Assembly: GCA_018401675.1 (NCBI GenBank)
Contig: JAGYKM010000006.1
Coordinates: 1 to 64,000, forward strand
Reading direction: 5' to 3'
Origin: Alphaproteobacteria bacterium
Lineage (GTDB): Bacteria; Pseudomonadota; Alphaproteobacteria; 16-39-46
Length of the DNA: 64,000 bases
The notes beneath the pieces were generated by a model, which was given only the letters and a program-made list of their open reading frames with translations, was not told the origin of the DNA and did not search any database. Shown here one piece after another: positions 36,453-44,862 of this stretch. The position numbers were made by a program, and so were the translations under genes. Each line of letters begins with the position of its first letter. Position 1 is the first letter of the stretch.

Positions 36453-38304
36453 ATGGTTTTGAGGCATCTTCCTACCAATCTCGTGAATCAAATATCCGCT
36501 GGAGAAGTTATTGAGCGACCTGCTTCTGCGTTAAAAGAAATCATGGAGAACGCCTTGGATGCGGGAGCCCATCAGCTTGATATTATGATTCGTGGGGCGG
36601 GGAAAATCTATATGAGTGTCCTCGATGATGGCTGTGGGTTATCCCCTAAAGATATGGCGTTATGCTTAGACCGCCACACCACTTCCAAGTTAGATGATGG
36701 GGACTTATGGAATATTCATACTTTTGGTTTTCGGGGAGAAGCCCTACCTTCCATCGGATCGGTAAGTCGGTTGACCATGACTTCTTGTAAGTCAGGATCC
36801 AATGAAGGCTGGAAAATTCGCATTGAAGGTGGAAACAAAGGAGATATTGAGCCTGCTTCTATTACCAAAGGTACGCGGGTTGAGGTGGCTGATTTATTTT
36901 ACGCCACACCCGCTCGTTTAAAATTCCTAAAGGCGGATTCTACGGAAAACAGTCTTATTTCGGACGTTATTCATCGATTGGCTATGGTGCATCCCCAGGT
37001 GGGTTTCTTTGTCAAAAATGAAACTAAAGATATTATCAAACTGCCAGCGGTTTCCGGGCTTTCTCCTATGGATAGCTTGTTTGAGCGAACACGACAGATC
37101 TTGGGGAAAGATTTTGCACAAAATGCGTTGCCCGTGCATCAAGAGGAGGGTGGTTTCGCTCTCCACGGTCTTATTGGCTTGGCGACGCTTCATCGACGCA
37201 CCACATCCCATCAGTTCTTATATGTTAATCAGCGGCCGGTGAGGGACAAAGTTCTGCAAAGTGCCTTGAGAGATGCTTATCATGATCTTATTCCCCACGG
37301 TAGGTATCCTATGGTGTCTCTGTTTATCCAAGTGCCTCATGATATGGTAGATGTTAATGTGCATCCGGCCAAGACAGAAGTTCGATTCAAAGAGGCCTCT
37401 GCTATCCGCTTTTGTAATAAGAGAGCTTTAAAAAAAACACCTTGGCTCAAGCCCGTCATTTAACGTCGATACTTTATCCAATCAGGCGCTCGCTTCTTTT
37501 ATGCCGCAAGGAAACCCTCAAGAGCAAAATATTTCTCCCAATGTATCTAGCCCTCAAGGGACTTTTTCTTCACCCCGGGTAACTTCCATGCCGGTACGAC
37601 AAGCGTCTTTTTCCAAATCATTCTTTTACCCCAAGGAGACGCAGGCTCAGCCAGATATGGCAACCAGTGAGCATCTTGCTTTAGCGTCTACACCAGAAGG
37701 GGTCCAGGAAGAGCAAGATCTGAGAGATCTTCCCTTAGGGTCGGCTTGTGCCCAAGTTCATGAAACATACATTGTGGCCCAAAGTAGTGAAGGGATTATT
37801 CTTGTGGACCAGCATGCCGCCCATGAGCGGTTGGTCTATGAACAATTAAAAAAAAGCTTTTTTGAGAAAGATGTTCCCAGCCAGGCTCTATTGATTCCTG
37901 AAATTATGAATATGAATCAAGAAGATCGGGATCTTCTTTTAAAGCGGGAGGGTGAATTTAAAGCCTTGGGATTAGGCATTGAGTCCTTCGGAGAAGGCAT
38001 TTTGGTAAGATCTATTCCTATTTTACTAGGTGGATCTAATGTGAAAGAACTAGTGGATGATCTTCTTGACGAGATCAAGGAAATGGATGTTCATTCTTCC
38101 TTAAAAGATAAGCAAGACGAAATTTGTTCGACTATGGCCTGTCATGGTAGTATTCGGGCAGGCAAAAAAATGTCTCTTCGGGAAATGAATGCGTTACTGC
38201 GCCAAATGGAGGAAACGGCCTTTTCTGGTCAGTGCAATCATGGTAGGCCAACGTATATAGCCCTCAAGAAAACGGATATTGAGAAGCTCTTTGGAAGAAG
38301 GTAG
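36453..38304 (+). pseudogene. mutL: DNA mismatch repair protein MutL, frameshifted at a poly-A tract
   Basis: MutL couples mismatch recognition by MutS to strand repair. The first frame (36453-37463) has the GHKL ATPase motifs NQISAGEVIERPASALKE, DAGA, DDGCGL and GFRGEALPSIGSVS, then the transducer domain to VNVHPAKTEVRF. It ends shortly after an 8-A run at 37430-37437. The C-terminal dimerisation domain continues in another frame (annotated from 37501) with VDQHAAHERLVYEQL and CHGSIRAGKKMSLREMNALL. Removing one A joins the two frames with no intervening stop. The gene could be broken, partly rescued by slippage at the A-run, or misread in assembly. Confidence 0.88.
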
Positions 38305-38366
38305 CTTTTCTTGGGAGCGGGCTTTGTAAGGTGAGTCGCGTAAAGGTTTTTTCTGTAGATTTTAAC

Positions 38367-38396
38367 TCGACAAAGAGTTACTCCGTTTGCTATAAG
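38367..38396 (+). promoter_or_regulatory. Promoter of tRNA-Lys
   Basis: A -35 TCGACA (38367-38372) and -10 TATAAG (38391-38396) are separated by 18 bases, each with one mismatch to consensus. Transcription would start near 38403, about 12 bases before the tRNA. Confidence 0.6.
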
Positions 38397-38414
38397 GTCC
38401 ATAATGGTCCTGTG

Positions 38415-38490
38415 GGGTGCTTAGCTCAGTTGGTAGAGCAGCTGACTCTTAATCAGTAGGTCGAAGGTTCGAATCCTTCAGCGCCCACCA
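38415..38490 (+). tRNA. tRNA-Lys (anticodon CTT)
   Basis: A complete cloverleaf of 76 bases includes encoded CCA. The acceptor stem GGGTGCT pairs with AGCGCCC (one G-T pair). The D arm has AGTTGGTAGA, the anticodon loop CTCTTAA gives CTT, and the T arm GAAGGTTCGAATCCTTC is perfect. Confidence 0.97.
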
Positions 38491-39008
38491 TAAAAACTAT
38501 GGACACAGAAGCTGCCTTCAAGAAGGACAATATAAAATGAGGGAGCTTAGAAGTCGGTGGGTTTGCCTGCTCTTTCTTCATAAAATATTTCCATCATATT
38601 AATTGAACTGCTGTGATCCTATGCACAGAATGGGTTTCCTGGCTCGTTAGTTTACCAGAAGGCATATCTCTTTAAAGCCTATAGCTCCTTAGAAAGAGAC
38701 TAGGCTCTTACTTGATTGAATATGAATCTTTAAGTAAAATAAAAAGGGAAAGAAAGATTTTTTTGATGCGATATAATATCCTTAATCTCGCCTGTATTTT
38801 GTATAAATAATATTTTAAATACGCTTAAACCATATGATAATCCCTCTGTCCTCAGAAAAAGGTTGAAACACATTTTTTTTTCTGGTACATCTTTCACAAT
38901 ATTTAAATCATGAAGTGATTATTAGATGGTATTTATGATTTGTTAGAGTTCTCTCCAATAATTCTGGGGGGAGTTGCCAAAACCAACTGAAAAACAAAGA
39001 GGCAAGAG
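38491..39008. other. Long spacer before hfq, no gene seen
   Basis: This AT-rich stretch of 518 bases has no convincing reading frame on either strand. Several T- and A-runs occur (around 38757-38764 and 38871-38880). It presumably holds the hfq promoter, but I cannot point to clear boxes. Confidence 0.5.
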
Positions 39009-39284
39009 ATGTCTTCCGAAAAAACTAATTTACAAGATGTGTTTCTAAACTGCTTAAGAAAAAGCAAGCTCCCTGTTACTGTATTCTTGGTTAACGGGAT
39101 TAAATTGCAAGGCACGATTACTAGCTTTGATAATTTTTGTCTTCAATTAAGGCGTGATGGTCAATCTCAGCTGGTGTATAAGCATGCCATATCCACTGTT
39201 ATGCCTATGGGTCCCATACAGCTGTATGAAGCCGATGGTCAAGACGATGAGTCTATGGATGATCACCATTCAGACGAAGACTAG
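39009..39284 (+). CDS. hfq: RNA chaperone Hfq
   Basis: Hfq is a hexameric Sm-like protein that helps small RNAs pair with mRNA. The 91 residues contain [40 protein letters not shown] and [13 protein letters not shown], covering both Sm motifs including the YKHA variant of YKHAI. A short acidic tail ([12 protein letters not shown]) follows. AAGAGGCAAGAG lies before the ATG. hfq-hflX is the common alphaproteobacterial pair. Confidence 0.97.
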   Translation: MSSEKTNLQDVFLNCLRKSKLPVTVFLVNGIKLQGTITSFDNFCLQLRRDGQSQLVYKHAISTVMPMGPIQLYEADGQDDESMDDHHSDED

Positions 39285-39307
39285 AGAATTGGGGCAGTTC
39301 CTGGCTA

Positions 39308-39451
39308 ATGGTTGAATTATCTTCTCTTGAAGGCCAACACGATGGATCTTTGTTGAAAATTGCCTTTATTCACACCCATAAATGCAATTTTAACTGCCTT
39401 CAGAGGGTAAGGGAACTGCCTTCCTTCTCGAACTCAATCTCAAATGTTTGA
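39308..39451 (+). other. N-terminal piece of hflX in a different frame
   Basis: A 47-codon frame opens at ATG 39308, 24 bases after hfq, reading MVELSSLEGQHDGSLLKIAF and then IHTHKCN, where HflX proteins begin. It stops at 39451, inside the main hflX frame. Near 39418-39430 the main frame takes over with LPSRTQSQMFEEGLSLVKAA. A single indel there would join them. Confidence 0.55.
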
Positions 39452-40652
39452 AGAGGGTCTTTCTTTAGTGAAGGCGGCTGGCTTTGAGCTGGTTTTTTCG
39501 CGTCAGGCGAAAGTTGCTAGAGTTAATCCTTCAAGCTTCATGGGGTCTGGTTTGGTTGAGGAAATCAACCAAGAGATCAAAAATAATGACCTAAAGCTTG
39601 TGGTGATTAATAGACGGCTATCAGGCGTTCAGCAGCGTACTTTGGAAAATAGATGGAAAGTAAAAGTCCTTGATCGTATGGGGCTAATCCTTCATATATT
39701 CCAAAACCGAGCCAGAAGCGGCGAGGGCAAGCTTCAAGTTGAATTGGCTCAAGCCTTATATGAAAGATCTCGACTGGTTAGAACATGGACCCACTTAGAA
39801 CGTCAAAGAGGGGGTGGGGGATTCTTAGCAGGCCCTGGGGAAAAACAACTTGAGATAGATAAGCGTCTCCTTAATACGAAATGTCTTAAGCTCCAAAAAG
39901 ACCTCCTGAAGGTCAGAAAAACCAGATCTTTGCAAAGATCCAGTCGTAAAAAATCCCAAAAACCTATTGTGGCACTGGTTGGCTATACCAATGCGGGTAA
40001 ATCGACGCTGTTCAATCGTCTTACGGGGGCAGGTGTTTTGGCGGACGCTCAGGTTTTTGCCACACTCGATCCCACCTTAAGATGTATAACTCTTCCTTCA
40101 AAACGAGACGTGTTTCTATTTGACACAGTGGGGTTTATTTCCAATTTGCCTCATGAATTAGTTGATGCCTTCCGTGCAACTTTGGAAGAAATTACGCAAG
40201 CTGATCTTATTTTGCATATAAGAGATGGATATTGTGAGCAAAGCGACGCTCAGGCGGAAGACGTTGAAAAGATTCTTTCCGAGTTGCCCCAAGAAGGTCT
40301 TGAATCAGTGCCTATGGTGGAAGTTATGAATAAAAGAGATTTAGCCACGGTGCCTTTGCATGATTCCAGTAATGATGGTCCTGTATGGGTGTCTGCGCTC
40401 TCCGGAGAGGGATGCGAGGCGCTTCTTGAGAGAATAGATCGTTCTTTGAAAGAGCCTTCTAAGGCCTATTCTTTTTCCATTCCTTTGGCGGCGGGTGCTT
40501 TATTAGCATGGTTGTATGGGCACGGGTGTATTTTAGAAGATAAGTTGACTCGTAAAAATCACCGAATCCGTGTGCGCCTAACGGGGCGAGCTTATGGTGA
40601 ATTCAAGCAGTTAAGGGATAGTTACCTTGTGGAAACGGCATCTCAATCCTAA
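39444..40652 (+). CDS. hflX: GTPase HflX (N-terminus probably frameshifted)
   Basis: HflX is a ribosome-associated GTPase that rescues or splits stalled ribosomes. The 402 residues of the main frame have the HflX domain (LERQRGGGGFLAGPGEKQLE, about residues 118-137) and the G domain: G1 VGYTNAGKSTLFNRL, G3 DTVGFISNLP, and G4 NKRDL. The natural N-terminal 40 or so residues lie in another frame from ATG 39308, so the annotated ATG 39444 is internal to the family alignment. A truncated protein starting here would keep the GTPase core. Either an indel has trimmed the gene or the sequence has an error near 39425. Confidence 0.88.
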   Translation: MFEEGLSLVKAAGFELVFSRQAKVARVNPSSFMGSGLVEEINQEIKNNDLKLVVINRRLSGVQQRTLENRWKVKVLDRMGLILHIFQNRARSGEGKLQVELAQALYERSRLVRTWTHLERQRGGGGFLAGPGEKQLEIDKRLLNTKCLKLQKDLLKVRKTRSLQRSSRKKSQKPIVALVGYTNAGKSTLFNRLTGAGVLADAQVFATLDPTLRCITLPSKRDVFLFDTVGFISNLPHELVDAFRATLEEITQADLILHIRDGYCEQSDAQAEDVEKILSELPQEGLESVPMVEVMNKRDLATVPLHDSSNDGPVWVSALSGEGCEALLERIDRSLKEPSKAYSFSIPLAAGALLAWLYGHGCILEDKLTRKNHRIRVRLTGRAYGEFKQLRDSYLVETASQS

Positions 40653-40756
40653 ACAAACGCTTCTCTAAATTTCAAAAACATTGATTTTCATTTTAAACGC
40701 TCTTTATTTCTTGAATTAAGATATGATATAGCCTTGAGAAGACGTTCTATTTTTAA

Positions 40757-40842
40757 GGGGGTGTGGTGGAATGGTAGACACAACAGACTTAAAATCTGTT
40801 GACTTTACGGTCGTGGGGGTTCAAGTCCCTCCGCCCGCACCA
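40757..40842 (+). tRNA. tRNA-Leu (anticodon TAA)
   Basis: This is a class II tRNA of 86 bases with encoded CCA. The anticodon loop CTTAAAA gives TAA. A long variable arm (GACTTTACGGTC) and the T arm GGGGGTTCAAGTCCCTC are present. In the acceptor, 5' GGGGGTG faces 3' CGCCCGC, so position 2 G faces 71 G, a mismatch where C-G is expected. Confidence 0.93.
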
Positions 40843-40942
40843 TTCTAAAGGTTACTTTAAAGCATCGCTCTTGAAGAGAAGTGGGGCCCACCATCAGTAA
40901 GAGCCCATATGAAAATAAAATGTCAGAGGTAGTGTAAAATTT

Positions 40943-42388
40943 ATGAAAATTGAAAAAGCGACTCAACAAGAACTTGTTCATTCCTTAACGGTAACCATGT
41001 CTCCTCTTGAGATTGAAGAGCGGATAAAAAAAGAATTAGAGATTTTGGGCAAAAATGTCCAAATTGATGGATTTCGAAAAGGAAAAGTTCCCTTGTCTTT
41101 GCTTACTAAAAAATTTTCCGATCGGGCGTTGTCCGAGGTTCTTCGCAAGGCTCCCGAGGAATTGGTGTATTTTGCCTTACAAGATAAGAAACTAAAGCCA
41201 GCTCTTCAGCCTGAGGTGGCCATGGATGCCTTTCAGGAAGGAAAGCCTTTACAAGGCGTTATCACAGTAGAAGCGCTGCCCGTTATTGACGAGGTTAAGG
41301 TAGAAGGTTTGAAACTTACCAAGATTACGGAAAAAGTTCTCGATGAAGAGAAGGCGCGCTTTAAGAAGAGTTTGAAAAGTCAGTTAATACGACGGGAAAA
41401 AGCAAAGCCTGGGTCTTCCTTAAAGAAGGGAGATTCGGTTCTTTTGAAGTGTGAGATTATTGGTAAATCAGGAGAAATATTAGGGGATTATAAGGCCCCT
41501 ATACTGGAATACCCTATTGGGACCGATGCTTTTGGCCCAAAATTTGAAAAAGAACTGGATAAAATTAAGGTGGGAGATAAGTTTGAACTCTCAGGGATCT
41601 TGCCAGCGGGATTCAAAGGAAGCAAAGAGCCCCAAGACGTGGTTGTTCGAGGAGAATACCAATCCCATGATGTTTTTATTGAGCCTTCGGATGAAGAGCT
41701 AATCACTTACCTGGGACTGAAAGACGCTGCTGGATTAGACGAATTTGTATCAGATAAGTTGATTAAGGTTAATGGGGAAAAGGCTGACCAGTATTTGAAA
41801 AGACAGATTTTAGATCAACTGTCCCAGACTCATAATTTTCTCGTACCTCCTGGAATGGTACAATTGGAACTTAAAACCATATGGAATGAGTTTCTTGAGT
41901 CTAGTAAAGATCCTTCATCTGAAGAAGCCGTCTTGCTCAAGGCAAAGAGCAAAGAAGATATTCTCAAAGAGTATGAAGATATTGCCCAACGCCGTGTTTT
42001 GCTTGGCTTGTTATTGGCAGAAGTGGGAAACAGGCAAGGTATAAAAATAGCTGGCGATGAATTGGCTCATGCTATCTACAGCTATGCGCGCCAGTTTCCT
42101 GGAGAAGAAGAAAAAGTTTTGGATTTTTACCGTAAAAATCCGAACCAGACAGCTCATATTCAAGCCCAAATATATGAAGGAAAGGTGATTGAGTATATCA
42201 TCAGCAAAGCGCAGATTACCCAAAAAGAGGAGCCGGTGGGGACTCTGGATAAGCTTCTTTCTGAAGAAGACTCCACTGACGGGTCTTCTGGCAAGGAAAA
42301 AAAGAGAGTGAAGGGGAAGCCTGGCAAAGCTAGCTCTGTGAAAAATTCTGAAGCTGGAACATCGGCAAAGGAAAAGTCAAAAAAATAA
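40943..42388 (+). CDS. tig: Trigger factor
   Basis: Trigger factor is the ribosome-bound chaperone and peptidyl-prolyl isomerase that meets nascent chains. The 481 residues have the ribosome-docking signature VQIDGFRKGKVPLSLLTKKF (about residues 34-53), a PPIase domain in the middle, and the C-terminal substrate arm. The last 60 residues are a Lys/Ser/Gly-rich tail (KGKPGKASSVKNSEAGTSAK), longer than in most relatives. tig-clpP-clpX-lon-hupB is a widely conserved order for folding and proteolysis. Confidence 0.95.
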   Translation: MKIEKATQQELVHSLTVTMSPLEIEERIKKELEILGKNVQIDGFRKGKVPLSLLTKKFSDRALSEVLRKAPEELVYFALQDKKLKPALQPEVAMDAFQEGKPLQGVITVEALPVIDEVKVEGLKLTKITEKVLDEEKARFKKSLKSQLIRREKAKPGSSLKKGDSVLLKCEIIGKSGEILGDYKAPILEYPIGTDAFGPKFEKELDKIKVGDKFELSGILPAGFKGSKEPQDVVVRGEYQSHDVFIEPSDEELITYLGLKDAAGLDEFVSDKLIKVNGEKADQYLKRQILDQLSQTHNFLVPPGMVQLELKTIWNEFLESSKDPSSEEAVLLKAKSKEDILKEYEDIAQRRVLLGLLLAEVGNRQGIKIAGDELAHAIYSYARQFPGEEEKVLDFYRKNPNQTAHIQAQIYEGKVIEYIISKAQITQKEEPVGTLDKLLSEEDSTDGSSGKEKKRVKGKPGKASSVKNSEAGTSAKEKSKK

Positions 42389-42469
42389 ACCTTTTTGAAA
42401 GCTTTAAAATTGCGGAGGAACGTATATTTCGCAAGAAGGCTTTAGGGATTCAAGTAAATAAGGGAGATC

Positions 42470-43105
42470 GTGATGGATGAAATGATGGATTTAGTACCTA
42501 TGGTGGTAGAGCAAACAGGCCGCGGGGAGCGATCTTACGATATTTTCTCACGCTTGCTGAAAGAGCGCATCATTTTTCTAAATGGTCAAGTTCACGATGG
42601 GATGTCGAGTTTAATATGTGCTCAGCTTCTTTTCTTAGAGGCAGAAAATCCGTCGAAGGATATATATCTGTATATAAATTCTCCCGGTGGGGTAGTGACC
42701 TCGGGGCTCGCTATTTTGGACACTATGAACTATGTGCGTTGTGATGTATCCACCTTATGTTTAGGTCAAGCCGCCTCAATGGGGTCTTTATTGTTAGCAG
42801 GAGGCGCTAAGGGGAAAAGAATGGCTTTGCCCAATGCGCGGTTATGGTTCATCAGCCTCATGGCGGGGCCCAAGCAGCTTACCGATATAGAGATTCAAGC
42901 TAGGGAAATCCTCTCGCTACGCTCTCGACTGAACCATCTATACGCAACTTATTCTGGCCAAAATATTAAGGTCATAGAAGCAGCTATGGAAAGAGACAAA
43001 TTTCTCAGCCCTGAAGAAGCTAAAGAATTCGGTCTCATCGATCAAGTTGTCAACAAGCGCCCACACATAAAAGACGAAAAGCTTCATCCTGAAAATGATG
43101 ATTGA
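42470..43105 (+). CDS. clpP: ATP-dependent Clp protease proteolytic subunit, catalytic His region scrambled
   Basis: ClpP forms the double-ring serine protease used by ClpX. The 211-residue frame is open and has the catalytic Ser in [14 protein letters not shown] and the Asp in [11 protein letters not shown]. After LPNAR, however, it reads [13 protein letters not shown] where ClpP has the His box IMIHQP. In the -1 frame from 42841 to 42879 the sequence reads [13 protein letters not shown], exactly the missing motif, and the normal frame resumes at [12 protein letters not shown] one-base loss near 42840 and a one-base gain near 42880 thus cancel, replacing about 13 residues and the catalytic His. 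As written, the product should be inactive. Confidence 0.93.
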   Translation: MMDEMMDLVPMVVEQTGRGERSYDIFSRLLKERIIFLNGQVHDGMSSLICAQLLFLEAENPSKDIYLYINSPGGVVTSGLAILDTMNYVRCDVSTLCLGQAASMGSLLLAGGAKGKRMALPNARLWFISLMAGPKQLTDIEIQAREILSLRSRLNHLYATYSGQNIKVIEAAMERDKFLSPEEAKEFGLIDQVVNKRPHIKDEKLHPENDD

Positions 43106-43417
43106 ATTTCAAAAATTTGAATCAATTTAGTCTAAGGATAGGGCTAAAAAGTAAAAAACGTGGATTGTCTTTAGGGGCAAAGAGTGGTCTAATTGTGCAG
43201 TGGTGATTTAATTCTAGTTGCCTTGAAATCTAGGTGCTTAATAAGAATATAAAAAATCATAGCACTGAGAATAGGACCTGAGGAATGTCTAGACAAAGTC
43301 GTGAAAAAAGATACAGAGAAGAATAATTTGGCGTATGGTTTGTTGAGGTTTGCAAAACAATTATGACGTGCTACTTCTATAAAAACAAAAAAAGAGAAGT
43401 TACTAGGAGAAAGTAAG
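43106..43417. other. Spacer between clpP and clpX, no gene seen
   Basis: There are 312 bases without a convincing reading frame. It is likely to hold a clpX promoter, but no consensus boxes with proper spacing are evident. AGGAG before the clpX start is the only clear signal, at the right end. Confidence 0.5.
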
Positions 43418-44695
43418 ATGAGTAAGTCAGATTCGGGAGCTGTAAAGGCGACCTTGCACTGTTCCTTTTGTGGAAAAAATCAAGCTGAGGTTCGCAAGCT
43501 CATAGCTGGACCCACGGTGTTTATTTGCGATGAATGTATCGAGTTATGTAACGATATTATTAGAGAAGAGTATAAGGCTTCTTTTGCCAAAGGGGCTCGA
43601 GGATTTCCCACGCCTTTGGAAATTACTGAGATTCTTGATAACTACGTTATTGGGCAAAAAAAGGCTAAGAAAATTCTTGCTGTATCGGTTTACAACCACT
43701 ACAAAAGGTTGTTAAGCGAGAATAGTGCTGATGATATTGAGATATCCAAATCCAATATTTTGCTTGTAGGGCCTACTGGATGTGGGAAGACTTTGTTAGC
43801 TCAAACTCTCGCTCGTATTTTGGACGTCCCTTTCACTATGGCTGATGCTACCACCCTAACCGAGGCAGGATATGTGGGTGAAGATGTTGAGAACATTATT
43901 CTAAAGCTCCTTCAAGCCGCTGATTATAATGTAGAGCGGGCACAAAGAGGCATCGTTTATATAGACGAAATAGACAAAATCTCACGTAAATCTGATAATC
44001 CCTCAATTACAAGAGATGTTTCTGGGGAGGGGGTTCAGCAAGCTTTGCTGAAAATAATGGAAGGTACTGTGGCGTCAGTGCCACCGCAAGGGGGACGAAA
44101 GCATCCCCAGCAAGAGTTTTTGCAAGTGGATACCACAAATATACTCTTCATTTGCGGTGGTGCCTTTGCGGGTTTGGAGAAATTAATATCCCAGCGTGGT
44201 AAGGGCTCTTCTATAGGATTTGGAGCTGACGTAAAAGATCCGGAAGATCGTGGCGTCGGTGAAGTGCTTTCGGGCATACAACCGGCTGATTTATTGAGTT
44301 TTGGTTTAATTCCTGAATTCGTTGGACGTTTACCGGTCATTGCTACTTTGGAGGACTTAGATGAGAGTGCCCTGGTTGAGATTCTTACTCAACCAAAAAA
44401 TGCGCTCGTTCGCCAGTACGCCTCTCTTTTTGAAATGGACGGTGCCGAATTGGTTTTCCATCCGGAGGCCCTTTCTGTTATTGCCCGAGACGCCATAAAA
44501 CGTAAGACAGGCGCTCGAGGGTTAAGGTCTATATTAGAAGGATTATTGTTGGATACTATGTATGAGCTTCCCAATAATAAAGATATTAGCAAGGTAGAGC
44601 TGGACAAAGACGTGGCTGAAGGAAGAAAAGCCCCTCTTTTGGTCTTTTCAACTGACCAGTCTCCTAAAAAGAAAACAGCTTCTAGTCCTTCATAG
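43418..44695 (+). CDS. clpX: ATP-dependent Clp protease ATPase subunit ClpX
   Basis: ClpX unfolds tagged proteins and feeds them to ClpP. The 425 residues have the N-terminal zinc-binding domain ([18 protein letters not shown] and CDECIELC), Walker [11 protein letters not shown] (about residues 117-126), Walker [11 protein letters not shown], pore loop GYVGEDVE, and the ClpP-docking loop as [10 protein letters not shown]. All parts look intact, in contrast to clpP upstream. AGGAGA precedes the ATG. Confidence 0.96.
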   Translation: MSKSDSGAVKATLHCSFCGKNQAEVRKLIAGPTVFICDECIELCNDIIREEYKASFAKGARGFPTPLEITEILDNYVIGQKKAKKILAVSVYNHYKRLLSENSADDIEISKSNILLVGPTGCGKTLLAQTLARILDVPFTMADATTLTEAGYVGEDVENIILKLLQAADYNVERAQRGIVYIDEIDKISRKSDNPSITRDVSGEGVQQALLKIMEGTVASVPPQGGRKHPQQEFLQVDTTNILFICGGAFAGLEKLISQRGKGSSIGFGADVKDPEDRGVGEVLSGIQPADLLSFGLIPEFVGRLPVIATLEDLDESALVEILTQPKNALVRQYASLFEMDGAELVFHPEALSVIARDAIKRKTGARGLRSILEGLLLDTMYELPNNKDISKVELDKDVAEGRKAPLLVFSTDQSPKKKTASSPS

Positions 44696-44702
44696 ATTTT
44701 CG

Positions 44703-44750
44703 CTACGCCTGTGACCTTGTGGATTTTTCCCAAGGATCGGGCGTAGTGTT
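44703..44750 (+). terminator. Possible terminator after clpX
   Basis: A two-part stem pairs CTACGCC (44703-44709) with GGCGTAG (44740-44746) and CCTTG (44715-44719) with CAAGG (44731-44735). It is followed by a T-rich but interrupted stretch (TGTTTGCC). It lies seven bases after the clpX stop and before lon. Confidence 0.5.
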
Positions 44751-44862
44751 TGCCTTCTGTTTTGTTTTTATATTTGTGTCTCCAAAAAAAATGTGTATTT
44801 ATGGTGAATAATAAGATTAGCTCATCAGTTTTTTAAAATTTTTCCTAGAAAGAACCTATGGA

